This document shows, one piece after another, positions 1-7,616 of a stretch of 64,000 bases of DNA. The notes below the pieces were generated by a model. The model was not told where the DNA came from. It worked only from the letters and a program-made list of their open reading frames with translations, and did no database searches. This DNA is from Halobacillus salinus (GTDB taxonomy: Bacteria; Bacillota; Bacilli; Bacillales; Halobacillaceae): NCBI RefSeq assembly GCF_004684905.1, contig NZ_SRJC01000001.1, forward strand, positions 248,001 to 312,000. The letters are read 5' to 3'. Each line of letters opens with the position of its first letter. The first letter of the stretch is position 1. The position numbers and the translations under genes were made by a program.

Positions 1-60
1 GTGGATGAAGGGGACCGGTTCGGAAGAGAAATGGCAGTTATCAAATATATCACTAAATAA
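1..60 (+). CDS. C-terminal end of an unidentified protein (partial)
   Basis: Frame 1 is open from the window edge to TAA at 58-60 and gives VDEGDRFGREMAVIKYITK. A good intrinsic terminator follows at once, which is the main reason to think this is the true end of a gene that begins outside the window. Nothing in 19 residues identifies the family. Confidence 0.4.
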   Translation: MDEGDRFGREMAVIKYITK

Positions 61-66
61 TTCAAG

Positions 67-92
67 GAAAGGGCCGATTCTGGTCCTTTTTT
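67..92 (+). terminator. intrinsic terminator
   Basis: AAAGGGCC pairs with GGTCCTTT across a 6-nt loop and runs into T6. It ends the partial gene at the left edge and isolates it from the acetyltransferase gene that follows. Confidence 0.7.
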
Positions 93-115
93 GTCCATTC
101 AGGGGGGGGGTACAT

Positions 116-652
116 ATGGGGTTAGAAATCCGGAACGCAAGTCTGACTAATTATGAGTCACTACTGCCGCTGTTCAGGCAGGTACATGAGTTCCACGTTG
201 AAGTAAGGCCGGACCTTTACAAAGAAAATGATACGCCGGTCGAACGGGAATTCTTCGAAAGCCAGCTTGCAGATAGAGAGCAGCATATATTTGTCGCTAT
301 TATAGAAGCGGACATAGTTGGAGTCATCGTTACGAAGGAAGAAGAAATTCCGGAGAATTCTTTTGTTAAAGCCCGTAAAGTATTATTCATCAACAGCCTT
401 TGCGTTGCAGAAACGCACAGGAAAATGGGGATCGGAAAAGAACTGACGAAGTACGCTTTCGATATTGCGAAGGAGCTCGGAGTGGAAAGTGTCGAACTCG
501 GTGTATCGGAAGAGAATGCGTCCGCAATCCGGTTTTATGAATTGATGGGGATGGCTACAAGAGTAGGAAGATGGAGATACGATTGGACTGAAACAGAAAA
601 GACTTCCGGTTATACGGAAGTCTTTTCTGTTTCATGTAGGATTAGCGGATGA
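116..652 (+). CDS. GNAT family N-acetyltransferase
   Basis: This is a 178-residue acyl-CoA-dependent acetyltransferase of the GNAT superfamily; substrate unknown. The acetyl-CoA pyrophosphate-binding signature RKMGIGK follows the strand LFINSLCV, and the late motif ENASAIRFYELMGM (about residues 140-153) is typical. I start at ATG 116, seven bases after a run of nine G that can serve as ribosome binding site; an upstream in-frame start would overlap the preceding terminator. The last residues (from about 161) are encoded by a perfect 12-bp terminator hairpin at 597-626, so the reading frame runs through the gene's own terminator. The original stop codon was probably lost and the protein carries an extra tail of about 15 residues. 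Confidence 0.85.
   Translation: MGLEIRNASLTNYESLLPLFRQVHEFHVEVRPDLYKENDTPVEREFFESQLADREQHIFVAIIEADIVGVIVTKEEEIPENSFVKARKVLFINSLCVAETHRKMGIGKELTKYAFDIAKELGVESVELGVSEENASAIRFYELMGMATRVGRWRYDWTETEKTSGYTEVFSVSCRISG
597..626 (+). terminator. intrinsic terminator lying inside the GNAT reading frame
   Basis: AAAAGACTTCCG pairs perfectly with CGGAAGTCTTTT across a 6-nt loop. It works in either direction, between the GNAT gene and the convergent small gene at 642-809, and it lies before the stop codon of the GNAT frame. Confidence 0.75.
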
Positions 653-809
653 AGAAGGCATACACTACAATGGCAGCTACCAATAGAAGGAATAGGGCTC
701 CAGCACTTTTCCAACCCAAACTAGTCAATATATTGTACTGCTTTTCCCTCTCCCTCGACCGTCTCTGGTTCTTCATTCTCTCTTCCGTCGATTCATAACT
801 GTTACTCAT
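642..809 (-). CDS. small single-pass membrane protein
   Basis: A 55-residue protein starting MSNSYESTEERMKNQ. The first half is very polar and basic (QRRSREREK) and the second half is one membrane span (SAGALFLLLVAAIVVYAFFI), so it is a tail-anchored-like protein with its N-terminus probably in the cytoplasm. ATG 809 is chosen because AGGAGG lies 5 nt before it; a longer frame to 893 has no binding site. It converges on the GNAT gene and the last 11 bp overlap. No function can be assigned. Confidence 0.7.
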   Translation of the reverse strand: MSNSYESTEERMKNQRRSREREKQYNILTSLGWKSAGALFLLLVAAIVVYAFFIR

Positions 810-1004
810 TTTATACCTCCTTATCAATATGAAGAATTCGCTTCTTATATTCTTTTTACGATAGAAGGTTGTGTTGAGTTTCAGTAGATTCAATATTTTT
901 CCTGATTCGCTGAAAAGATGTTCCTGTACTATGGTAGGATAAGAGCATACATATGTTTGTAATTACAGGGGTGGAAGCGTCAAAGAACAGTGAGGAGGAG
1001 TGTA

Positions 1005-1373
1005 ATGGTCGATCAAAAAGAACTGCGGGAACATTTGTACACATTAGAAGCGACGTTACTCGAAGCAGACGTCCGTAAGTCCGCTGACCGCTTGGATGCA
1101 TTACTGGCGGATGACTTCATCGAGTATTCCAGTACAGGGGGAATCTACGATAAACAAAACATCTTGAACCGTTTGCCGAGCGAGGATGACCCTGGGATCA
1201 CCTTGCGTGACTTCGAGATGAAGTACTTATCAGCGACATCAGCATTGACTACGTTCAAGGTCTACATAGAAAGCAAACAGAAGCATTCCTTAAGAAGTTC
1301 TGTCTGGACGTTCCAGGAAGACAGGTGGCAGATGACCTTCCACCAAGGAACGGTTACAGAGCTAGGAGGTTGA
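1005..1373 (+). CDS. DUF4440 / SnoaL-like protein
   Basis: A 122-residue cytoplasmic protein of the NTF2-like (SnoaL, DUF4440) fold. An N-terminal helix (LREHLYTLEATLLEADVRKSA) is followed by LDALLADDFIEYSSTGGIYDK, the usual DUF4440 pattern, and by beta strands ending in a conserved WTFQEDRWQMTFHQGT motif. Members bind small ligands or are catalytic; substrate unknown. ATG 1005 has GAGGAG a few bases upstream. The next gene starts 5 nt after the stop, so the two are probably co-transcribed. Confidence 0.85.
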   Translation: MVDQKELREHLYTLEATLLEADVRKSADRLDALLADDFIEYSSTGGIYDKQNILNRLPSEDDPGITLRDFEMKYLSATSALTTFKVYIESKQKHSLRSSVWTFQEDRWQMTFHQGTVTELGG

Positions 1374-1378
1374 AAGAC

Positions 1379-1633
1379 TTGCAAAACGTATCAAGATTTA
1401 AACCTGAGTATATAACAAACGCTTTACTGGTAGTAGTATGCTCCATACTCGTTCTAACGCTGTTCGCTGGTCTTGCAACCATAAAAGAAACGATTACGTA
1501 TGCATTGATTGTTGTATTACTTTCTTTCTTAACAGCAGATATGAAGAGACATGCGAAGGAGAAGCGACCTTCATCGATAAAGAACAAGTATGTTGTGTTG
1601 ATGTTGCTTTTCGCCTATATAACTGTACTTTGA
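1379..1633 (+). CDS. small multi-pass membrane protein
   Basis: An 84-residue hydrophobic protein with three predicted membrane spans, separated by a basic loop (MKRHAKEKRPSSIKNK). TTG 1379 is preferred as the start because AGGAGG (1364-1369) sits 9 nt upstream; a longer version from ATG 1325 would overlap the DUF4440 gene by about 50 bp. Downstream of DUF4440 and ended by a terminator, it forms a two-gene unit. Function unknown. Confidence 0.65.
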   Translation: MQNVSRFKPEYITNALLVVVCSILVLTLFAGLATIKETITYALIVVLLSFLTADMKRHAKEKRPSSIKNKYVVLMLLFAYITVL

Positions 1634-1650
1634 GTCTAGATCAAGTGTCG

Positions 1651-1679
1651 GAACCTTCTCGATAGAGGGTTCTTTTTTT
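1651..1679 (+). terminator. intrinsic terminator
   Basis: GAACCTTCT pairs with AGAGGGTTC (one G-U pair) across a 4-nt loop, followed by T7. It ends the DUF4440/small membrane protein unit. Confidence 0.75.
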
Positions 1680-1759
1680 ATGAAGATTTTGTGACGCGAC
1701 AGCAGATGAAAAGGGTATTTCCATTTATTGTAGAAAACGTTCGAGAGGGAGGTGGTCCT

Positions 1760-2989
1760 ATCCTAGGAAATTCACCACAAACGAAACAATCGTATCTGTT
1801 GTTATTCGGTTTAGGTATATCTTCATTAGGAGATTTCATTTATCTCGTCGCTATCAACGTGCTCGTATTGAAACTGACGGGCTCGGCAGCCGCAGTGGCT
1901 GGATTGTGGATTATAAGTCCAATTGCTTCCGTACTGACTAAATTCTGGTCGGGAAGTATCATCGATCGCTTGAACCTACGAAAAATCATGATCGGGACGG
2001 ACTTGATCCGTGCTGGTATCGTCGCGGTCATCCCGTTTTTCGATGCGATATGGCCGATTTACGTCTGTCTCTTTTTCCTATCCATGGCAAAAGCATTCTT
2101 TGAACCAGCCTCCGTCACCTACATAACGAACATCGTCCCTGAAAAAGGGCGCAAACAATTTAACTCATATAGGAGTCTGATCACATCGGGCGCCTTCCTG
2201 ATCGGCCCTGCTGTTTCTGGCGCGCTGTTGCTCCTTACCACGGTGTCGATATCGATATGGATCAATGCGATATCGTTCGTCGTCTCTGCAATCATGATCT
2301 ACCTGTTACCGAACATCAACGCAGATGCCGGAGACCGGTTTGACTGGAACTCATGGAAAAAGGACTGGAAAGAAGTGTTCCGGTTCAGCCAGGGGAACTT
2401 TTTTATCGTAAAAGTGTACTTCATCGCTCAATTGTTCATGATTATCGCGCTCGGGATGGACGCACAGGAAGTGGTCTTCACGCAGAAGGTGTTGAACTTG
2501 TCGGAGACACAATACGGTTTACTCATCAGTCTGACAGGCTTCGGTTCGATTATCGGAGCGTCCACGGTCTCGCTAGTCTCCGAAAAGTTGTCGATCAAAG
2601 CGTTGATGGCCAGTGGATATTTCCTTGTAGCAGTCGGCTATCTCATTTACGCTTTCTCGTTTTCTTTCTGGTCCGTAGCGGCCGGCTTCATGGTGCTTGG
2701 CTTCTTCAACTCCTTCTCCGGTACGGGGTTCATGACGTTCTATCAAAACAATGTGCCGGTCCATATAATGGGGAGAATCTCTAGTATATACGGAATCTTT
2801 CAGAGTCTGATTCAAGTGGTCTTCATTCTGTTGATAGGGTTTACGGGAGATGTCGTCCCGGTTCGCTACAGTATCATTGCGGCTTCCGTATTAATGCTTG
2901 TCCTGAGTGTTTGGCAGATCAAATTGGTCCTTATGCCGAGCAAGTCCGGATATTTTGAAGAGGAGAGGGCGCTTGAGAGCACGTCTTGA
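1760..2989 (+). CDS. MFS transporter, drug/proton antiporter (DHA3-like)
   Basis: A twelve-span major facilitator of the MFS_3 type (EntS and macrolide-efflux relatives), likely an exporter of a small amphipathic compound by proton antiport. The N-terminal half shows GISSLGDFIYLVAINVLVLKLTG and the loop 2-3 motif SGSIIDRLNLRKIMIGTDLIRAG, characteristic of the group; the second half repeats the six-span unit. The start is unusual. GGGAGG (1747-1752) is 7 nt before ATC 1760, giving a normal-length N-terminus just before span 1. The alternatives ATG 1706 and GTG 1691 lack a binding site and add 18 or 23 residues unlike the family. It stands alone after a terminator. Confidence 0.88.
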   Translation: MLGNSPQTKQSYLLLFGLGISSLGDFIYLVAINVLVLKLTGSAAAVAGLWIISPIASVLTKFWSGSIIDRLNLRKIMIGTDLIRAGIVAVIPFFDAIWPIYVCLFFLSMAKAFFEPASVTYITNIVPEKGRKQFNSYRSLITSGAFLIGPAVSGALLLLTTVSISIWINAISFVVSAIMIYLLPNINADAGDRFDWNSWKKDWKEVFRFSQGNFFIVKVYFIAQLFMIIALGMDAQEVVFTQKVLNLSETQYGLLISLTGFGSIIGASTVSLVSEKLSIKALMASGYFLVAVGYLIYAFSFSFWSVAAGFMVLGFFNSFSGTGFMTFYQNNVPVHIMGRISSIYGIFQSLIQVVFILLIGFTGDVVPVRYSIIAASVLMLVLSVWQIKLVLMPSKSGYFEEERALESTS

Positions 2990-3071
2990 GTTTTGTACCT
3001 TCGAAATGGAGATGGTAGTACGAAGAATAAAGTAGCTTGAAAAGATTTCAATTTAGATAAGGGGCGAGTGC

Positions 3072-3299
3072 ATGGGAAAGGTTCTTGTAATAGTAGTATT
3101 CCTGGCAATCTATGGATTCGGCTTATGGGGCAGTATCGCTGCCTTCCATTTTAAGAAAAGCTTAGGTTACCTCACCGCTTTTCTGATACCTTTTCTAATA
3201 GGATTCCTGTTTGGTTCGGTTTCTGTTTTCTACTTAATTCCTGTTCTGCTAGTAAGTTTGGGAGTCTATCATCTTGTTAAGAGACCATCTCCTGCCTAA
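3072..3299 (+). CDS. small membrane protein
   Basis: A 75-residue protein with about three membrane spans, beginning MGKVLVIVVFLAIYGFGLWG and ending in a short basic tail (HLVKRPSPA). ATG 3072 has GGGGCGAG upstream. It is followed by a strong bidirectional terminator shared with the convergent nuclease gene. Family unknown. Confidence 0.7.
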   Translation: MGKVLVIVVFLAIYGFGLWGSIAAFHFKKSLGYLTAFLIPFLIGFLFGSVSVFYLIPVLLVSLGVYHLVKRPSPA

Positions 3300-3306
3300 T
3301 TCACAT

Positions 3307-3348
3307 AAAAAGAGGAACTTCCATTTTAGCGGAGGTTCCTCTTTTTTT
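3307..3348. terminator. bidirectional intrinsic terminator
   Basis: AAAAGAGGAACTTCC pairs with GGAGGTTCCTCTTTT over an 8-nt loop with one mismatch, with A and T tracts on the two sides. It separates the convergent small membrane gene and nuclease gene. Confidence 0.85.
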
Positions 3349-3356
3349 GCTTAGAT

Positions 3357-4058
3357 TCAGATCGATTCACAGGCGAGTCCGTCGTTGTTGCGGTCGAGGT
3401 CGTGCGGGTCCGTTTCCGGGCCGCCTTCTGATTCGAAGAAGGCTTGTGCTTGTTCATGGCTGTCAAAATCGCTGCAGTCACGGTCTGGTTCGTCAGACGG
3501 CTCTTCCGGTGAGCTGCTGGCAGCTGCTTCGCTCTCGAAACCATCTTCTGTCACGTATCCAGGAATACTCCAGATACCGATTCCCTTTTCTTCAGCCTGC
3601 GCCTCGGCTTTTTCAAATGAGTCCTGGTAGGTGTAAGGCGGGTCGTAGATATAGGCGTAGCGCGCCAGCCCTTCTTCCAACAGCATGCAGTTGAAGTTTT
3701 CCCCGTCCACCCACAAGTAGGCGAGCAAGCGGTCGTATTTGTCGCGCTTCGGCCCGTCGAACTCGAGCCGTACTTCTTTCCCCACGGTCAAGGTCTCTTT
3801 TGCAAAAGCGGAAGCTTCCGGTCCGAACGGTTGAACGGGCAGGGACGGGTGTTTCGTCTCTGGTGTATCGACGAGCAGCAGCCGGACGGATTCCTCTGTC
3901 CCTTTGTAATCGACTTTGACCGTATCTCCGTCGACGACCCCTGCGATCGTCGCTTGTTCTCCTTCTTTATCCGCCGGGGCGGAAACGGAGCATCCGGCAA
4001 GCGCGAGGACGATGGCGGCGAACATCGTGATGTATAGGTAATGGGTTATTCTTCTCAT
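3357..4058 (-). CDS. SNase-domain lipoprotein with Excalibur domain (thermonuclease-like)
   Basis: A secreted 233-residue protein related to staphylococcal thermonuclease and to the B. subtilis membrane nucleases YncB/YokF. A lipoprotein signal ends in LALAGC (Cys23), so it should be anchored outside the membrane. The nuclease domain follows: VDGDTVKVD, then VRLLLVDTPETKHPS, FGPEASAFAKETL and YDRLLAYLWVDGENFN, which supply the expected Arg, Asp, Glu and second Arg of the Ca2+-dependent catalytic site. The C-terminus is a DxDxDGxxCE-type calcium-binding Excalibur domain (DLDRNNDGLACESI), reached through an acidic Ser/Glu linker. ATG 4058 has AGGGAGG upstream; longer frames have none. A role in digesting extracellular DNA is inferred from the family. 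Confidence 0.92.
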   Translation of the reverse strand: MRRITHYLYITMFAAIVLALAGCSVSAPADKEGEQATIAGVVDGDTVKVDYKGTEESVRLLLVDTPETKHPSLPVQPFGPEASAFAKETLTVGKEVRLEFDGPKRDKYDRLLAYLWVDGENFNCMLLEEGLARYAYIYDPPYTYQDSFEKAEAQAEEKGIGIWSIPGYVTEDGFESEAAASSSPEEPSDEPDRDCSDFDSHEQAQAFFESEGGPETDPHDLDRNNDGLACESI

Positions 4059-4223
4059 AGGTGCCTCCCTCAAAGTCTTGTCTGTTCTCTCCATCTTACT
4101 AGATTGCGAGTCTCCCTGGTAGTCGTGGGTAGGCGAACGTATGTAGGGAGCGCATATTTTTGTCCATCCTTTTTTGTATGCTTGATTTACAGACAAGGAA
4201 ATACACGGAAGGAGCAGTATACG

Positions 4224-4895
4224 ATGGACATCATAAACGAAGAGCAGTTCGATCAGTGGATAGGGTTTTCAGAAGAGGAAATCGATAGAATGCGAGCCTT
4301 ATCAGAAGTGGAGGCAATTCGGGAAGTGGTATGCTCCGAAGAGAAGAGTTGGTATGACTTGCAGGATCCCGATATCATAAGACAGGCACTGAGAGAGTCG
4401 ACTTGCATCGTCGACCCAGGAGTGGAGGAACAGAGAGCGGAGGTCATACGATTTCTTACCGAACACCTCTACACGGCACTCATAGAAGGCATGACAGAGG
4501 GATTACCGGAAGCTTTGGATCGTTGGCTGGAACTTTTTTATAAGGAAAAAGGGTTGGCAGCAGAAGAGCATCACAGGGCGGACTTCATGACAGAGGAAGG
4601 CGTTTTTCTTAAAGAAAAAGAGGCGCTGGAAGGATTGGAATGTGTGGCGATGGTCCCGGAAGAAGCCTACTTGCCTATCTTGACAGATGCCGCGAGGGAC
4701 GGGAAGCTTACGTATTCACTCGTTTACACCTTGCTTGACCGTTATTTTTATCGTTGCATGGTCGAGACAGACGAAGGGAACAGTCTGCCTGTAGATATGG
4801 GAGCGGATTGGGATGGACATGATCCGTTCTATCGTTTTGAAAAAGCTGGTCTTGCGTTCTACCCGAATAAGTGGAATGAATGGTTCGTGGAATAG
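4224..4895 (+). CDS. uncharacterised acidic cytoplasmic protein
   Basis: A 223-residue protein with no membrane span or signal, strongly acidic and mostly helical (for example FSEEEIDRMRALSEVEAIREV). Three cysteines are scattered and show no metal-binding pattern. I do not recognise the family. ATG 4224 has GGAAGGAGC 8 nt before it. It is monocistronic: the divergent nuclease gene lies upstream and a terminator begins at the last base of the stop codon. Confidence 0.8.
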   Translation: MDIINEEQFDQWIGFSEEEIDRMRALSEVEAIREVVCSEEKSWYDLQDPDIIRQALRESTCIVDPGVEEQRAEVIRFLTEHLYTALIEGMTEGLPEALDRWLELFYKEKGLAAEEHHRADFMTEEGVFLKEKEALEGLECVAMVPEEAYLPILTDAARDGKLTYSLVYTLLDRYFYRCMVETDEGNSLPVDMGADWDGHDPFYRFEKAGLAFYPNKWNEWFVE

Positions 4896-4925
4896 GAGCG
4901 GCACCTTATGGGGCCGCTCCATTTT
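4895..4925 (+). terminator. intrinsic terminator
   Basis: GGAGCGGC pairs perfectly with GCCGCTCC, followed by ATTTT. It begins at the final G of the preceding gene's TAG stop codon. Confidence 0.7.
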
Positions 4926-5014
4926 CCTATCCTATTTGTGTTACAATTAGGAAATATTGTATCTTGAGTTTCGAAATATGAAATTTCGTGAGTCATCGGA
5001 AGAGGAGTTTTGCA

Positions 5015-5830
5015 ATGGAGTTCCTGACAGAAAAGGTAATCTATATAGCTTTATTTATCTTAATCATACATACGATTGAAACGCTGGCATATGCCGTCCG
5101 CTTATCGGGAGCACGGGTCGGATTGATCGCCTCCGCCTTGTCTCTGTTCAATCTGATGGTCATCGTGTCGCGGATGGCCAATATGATGCAGCAGCCTTTC
5201 ACGGGGAGTCTTGTCGATACAGCGCCTACTACAAATACTTTGGCTTTCGTGGAGAGTCAGTACAGAATCATCATCGGTGCCTCGACGATCGGGACGCTGT
5301 TAGGCATCATCTTGCTGCCTACGTTCGTCGCGTTATTCTCGAGGTCGATCGTCCATTTATCGAAACAAGGTGGATCAATCCCATCCTTATTCCGTACCCT
5401 TTTCTCGGTGGATTATATCAAACGTGGGCTGAACTTGATGCACATACCGAGTAAGAAATACTTGAAAGGTTTTACGCTCGCCCATGTCCCGAAAAGGTTG
5501 TTCGTCGTCAATATGCTGGTGACTTCCGTTTATACAATCGGCGTATTGTCCGCTCTATACGCTGCGCTGCTTGAGCCGGACCGGGCTTCGACTGCGATTA
5601 TGGCTTCCGGTCTGATCAACGGAATCGCCACCATCTTGTTAGTAGTATTCGTCGATCCGAAGATCTCCGTCATGGCGGACGATGTCATTCAGAAGCGCGG
5701 GGATTATATGACACTAAGGAATGTTTCGTTGATGATGGTTTCCTCTAGATTGCTCGGGACGTTGCTCGCTCAGCTTCTGTTCATACCGGGGGCTTCCTAT
5801 ATCGCGTGGTTCACTCAATTTATCGTGTGA
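5015..5830 (+). CDS. amj: lipid II flippase Amj
   Basis: A 271-residue polytopic membrane protein that matches Amj (YdaH, DUF2837) of Bacillus, an alternate flippase that moves the peptidoglycan precursor lipid II across the membrane when MurJ is absent or inhibited. The N-terminal segment with IHTIETLAYAVRLSGARVG and LFNLMVIVSRMANMMQQP is diagnostic, and the length agrees with the family (about 270). Spans are also evident around residues 80-110, 170-195, 200-225 and 240-265. ATG 5015 has AGAGGAG upstream. The gene is alone and ended by a terminator. In B. subtilis it belongs to the sigma-M envelope stress regulon; I could not identify a convincing ECF promoter here. Confidence 0.9.
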   Translation: MEFLTEKVIYIALFILIIHTIETLAYAVRLSGARVGLIASALSLFNLMVIVSRMANMMQQPFTGSLVDTAPTTNTLAFVESQYRIIIGASTIGTLLGIILLPTFVALFSRSIVHLSKQGGSIPSLFRTLFSVDYIKRGLNLMHIPSKKYLKGFTLAHVPKRLFVVNMLVTSVYTIGVLSALYAALLEPDRASTAIMASGLINGIATILLVVFVDPKISVMADDVIQKRGDYMTLRNVSLMMVSSRLLGTLLAQLLFIPGASYIAWFTQFIV

Positions 5831-5891
5831 GGATGTAGAGCCACTTCCTTTGTTGGATACCTGAGGATTAATACTAAGACTGTGAAAACAG

Positions 5892-5923
5892 ACTTTGTCG
5901 TTCCGAAGCGACAAAGTTTTTTT
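5892..5923 (+). terminator. intrinsic terminator
   Basis: ACTTTGTCG pairs perfectly with CGACAAAGT over an 8-nt loop and is followed by T7. It lies 60 bp after amj. Confidence 0.8.
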
Positions 5924-6280
5924 ATTACAAAATATTCCGTTATTATAGATTAGCTCAAAATAGTTTGAAGGGGAGCGAAAAGAGGAAAAGGCTTTATGGA
6001 GATAATAATTTGACCATAAGCTGAAGACTAGTTCTGCGATGAGGGGAGGATTCTCATTGGAGAACTTTTTGTGAGCATAGAGCTGACTGCTTCGGATAGA
6101 TAAATAAAAGCAACTGTTCATGTAGGTGAACTCGACTTTCTGAGACATTATTCCCTATAGTGGAAAAGAATTTTGTAAACTATTGAATAGACTGCATGAA
6201 AAATTTTCTCCAAATGGTTCATTTTACATTCTCATTGATAGATTGAACGACACAACAATGACAATGCGGAGGTGAGAGTG
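5924..6280. other. intergenic region without a convincing gene
   Basis: About 350 bp, AT-rich. Open frames cross it on the minus strand but lack a binding site and resemble no protein. The promoter of the LytTR regulator is presumably in the last 100 bp, but I cannot point to a clear -35/-10 pair. Confidence 0.5.
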
Positions 6281-6997
6281 ATGATAGGGGCAACGGTCGT
6301 GATTGCAGAAGACCATAATGATGCACGAGAAATACTACGAGAATTTGTAAACTTACATAGTGATTTTACTGTTGTCGGAGAAGTGGAAAGCGGTAGCGAA
6401 TTGCTGCAGGCTGTCAATGAGTTGGAGCCAGATTTACTCATGGTCGATATCAATATGCCAAGGATGAACGGTGTAGATGCTGTCAAAGAGTGTCTAGAGG
6501 TATACAAAGACTTAAGCTTCATATTTGTGACGGCTTATGATGACTATGCGGTGGAAGCGTTTAATTTACAGGCGGTAGATTATGTGGTCAAGCCGGTTCA
6601 TAAGAAGCGGGTATTCTCAGCACTGGAAAAAGCGAAACTGTCTATAAAGCAGCAGCGCCATCGCTGGAATCAGAAGGTCGAAGTCAAGTTCGGTCGAGAG
6701 ATATATTTCATCGACTTGGACCACATCCTATTTGTTGAAAAGATTGCGAGAAAGCTCTATATCCATACCCATCATGAGGTGTACGAGACGATCGATACAC
6801 TGGAGCATTTTGAAAAACAACTGAACGATGATTTCTTCAAATCCCATCGTTCATGCTTTGTGAATGTTCATCATTTGACGAGCATCAAAATATCTGGAAA
6901 GTCATATCTCGGTTATTTTTCAGGGTACGATAAGCCAGCACCGATTTCGAAACAACGGATTGAAGAGTTGAAGCGTAAGGTGAAACAATCTATGTGA
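6281..6997 (+). CDS. LytTR-family response regulator (orphan)
   Basis: A 238-residue response regulator of the AgrA/LytR type. Residues 1-120 form a receiver domain: acidic pocket ED (residues 10-11), phospho-acceptor Asp56 in LLMVDINMP, the switch Thr in FVTAYDD and the Lys in VVKPVHKK. Residues about 135-236 form a LytTR DNA-binding domain (VEVKFGREIYFIDLDHILFV, then FFKSHRSCFVNVHHL). ATG 6281 is chosen with GGAGGTG 7 nt before it; GTG 6272 lies inside that binding site. No histidine kinase is encoded nearby. A PAS-like protein starts 13 bp after it, so the partner may be that protein or a distant kinase. Confidence 0.9.
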   Translation: MIGATVVIAEDHNDAREILREFVNLHSDFTVVGEVESGSELLQAVNELEPDLLMVDINMPRMNGVDAVKECLEVYKDLSFIFVTAYDDYAVEAFNLQAVDYVVKPVHKKRVFSALEKAKLSIKQQRHRWNQKVEVKFGREIYFIDLDHILFVEKIARKLYIHTHHEVYETIDTLEHFEKQLNDDFFKSHRSCFVNVHHLTSIKISGKSYLGYFSGYDKPAPISKQRIEELKRKVKQSM

Positions 6998-7010
6998 GAT
7001 AGTGAGTGGT

Positions 7011-7352
7011 ATGATGAGCAAACCTTGGGATAACCTCATGATTAAGCAGAGAATCATTTCTCCGTACATTGACGGATATTTGATTCTGGACTCGGAAAGA
7101 AAAATCGTGGCTGTGACGGAAGAGGCGAGTTTGATTTTGTCTAATCAATTCGGTGATAAGTCGGGAGTCGGAATGCCGATGACCAAGGTAGTAAAAGACG
7201 GTTATCTACCTTATTTCACTAAGGTCCGTGAAGAGCACAGTTTCTGGCTGGACCTTGAAGGCGAAGACTGCCTTGTCCGTTTCTGGCAAGATGAGGAGAT
7301 GAGTTTGTACACCTTCCATTTCAACTTCGAGCGTAAGCATAATCCTCACTGA
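7011..7352 (+). CDS. small PAS-like protein
   Basis: A 113-residue protein without membrane spans. The segment DGYLILDSERKIVAVTEEAS, followed by strands ending in LVRFWQDEEMSLYTFHF, looks like a single PAS sensory fold standing alone; this is fold recognition by eye and could be wrong. It begins 13 bp after the LytTR regulator and ends at a terminator, so it should be in the same operon and may modulate that regulator. The start is uncertain: ATG 7011, ATG 7014 and GTG 7002 are all possible and the binding site is weak. Confidence 0.7.
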   Translation: MMSKPWDNLMIKQRIISPYIDGYLILDSERKIVAVTEEASLILSNQFGDKSGVGMPMTKVVKDGYLPYFTKVREEHSFWLDLEGEDCLVRFWQDEEMSLYTFHFNFERKHNPH

Positions 7353-7392
7353 CATGAGAAATACCTTCCGTTCATTTATCTACCCCATTGCA

Positions 7393-7424
7393 GGGCCTCT
7401 CAAACGATTCGAGAGGTCTTTTTT
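7393..7424 (+). terminator. intrinsic terminator
   Basis: The stem CCTCTC/GAGAGG, extended by G-C and G-U pairs, has a 9-nt loop and is followed by T6. It ends the LytTR/PAS-like operon. Confidence 0.7.
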
Positions 7425-7616
7425 CGTCTTTTCCGTAAAAAGGGAAAGTATCCCAAAAGGTGGCTTGATGTACATGAATATGGAGATAACGACTGCCATG
7501 GAAGCGTTTCTTTAGTTCGATTCGTCGCTATGATTTAGACGGAATGCATTTTCTTACCTAAACTGATACTAGATAACCATATGGTAGATTAGTTGAATCT
7601 TAGGAGGCCGGTAACA

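Noticed and set aside
5714-6148. Open frame of 144 codons on the minus strand after amj
   Set aside because: It overlaps the amj terminator and coding end, has no binding site, and its translation looks random.
7468-7515. Possible 15-residue peptide (ATG 7468 to TAG) before the EAL gene
   Set aside because: It has AAAAGGTGG nearby but is too short to support without expression data.
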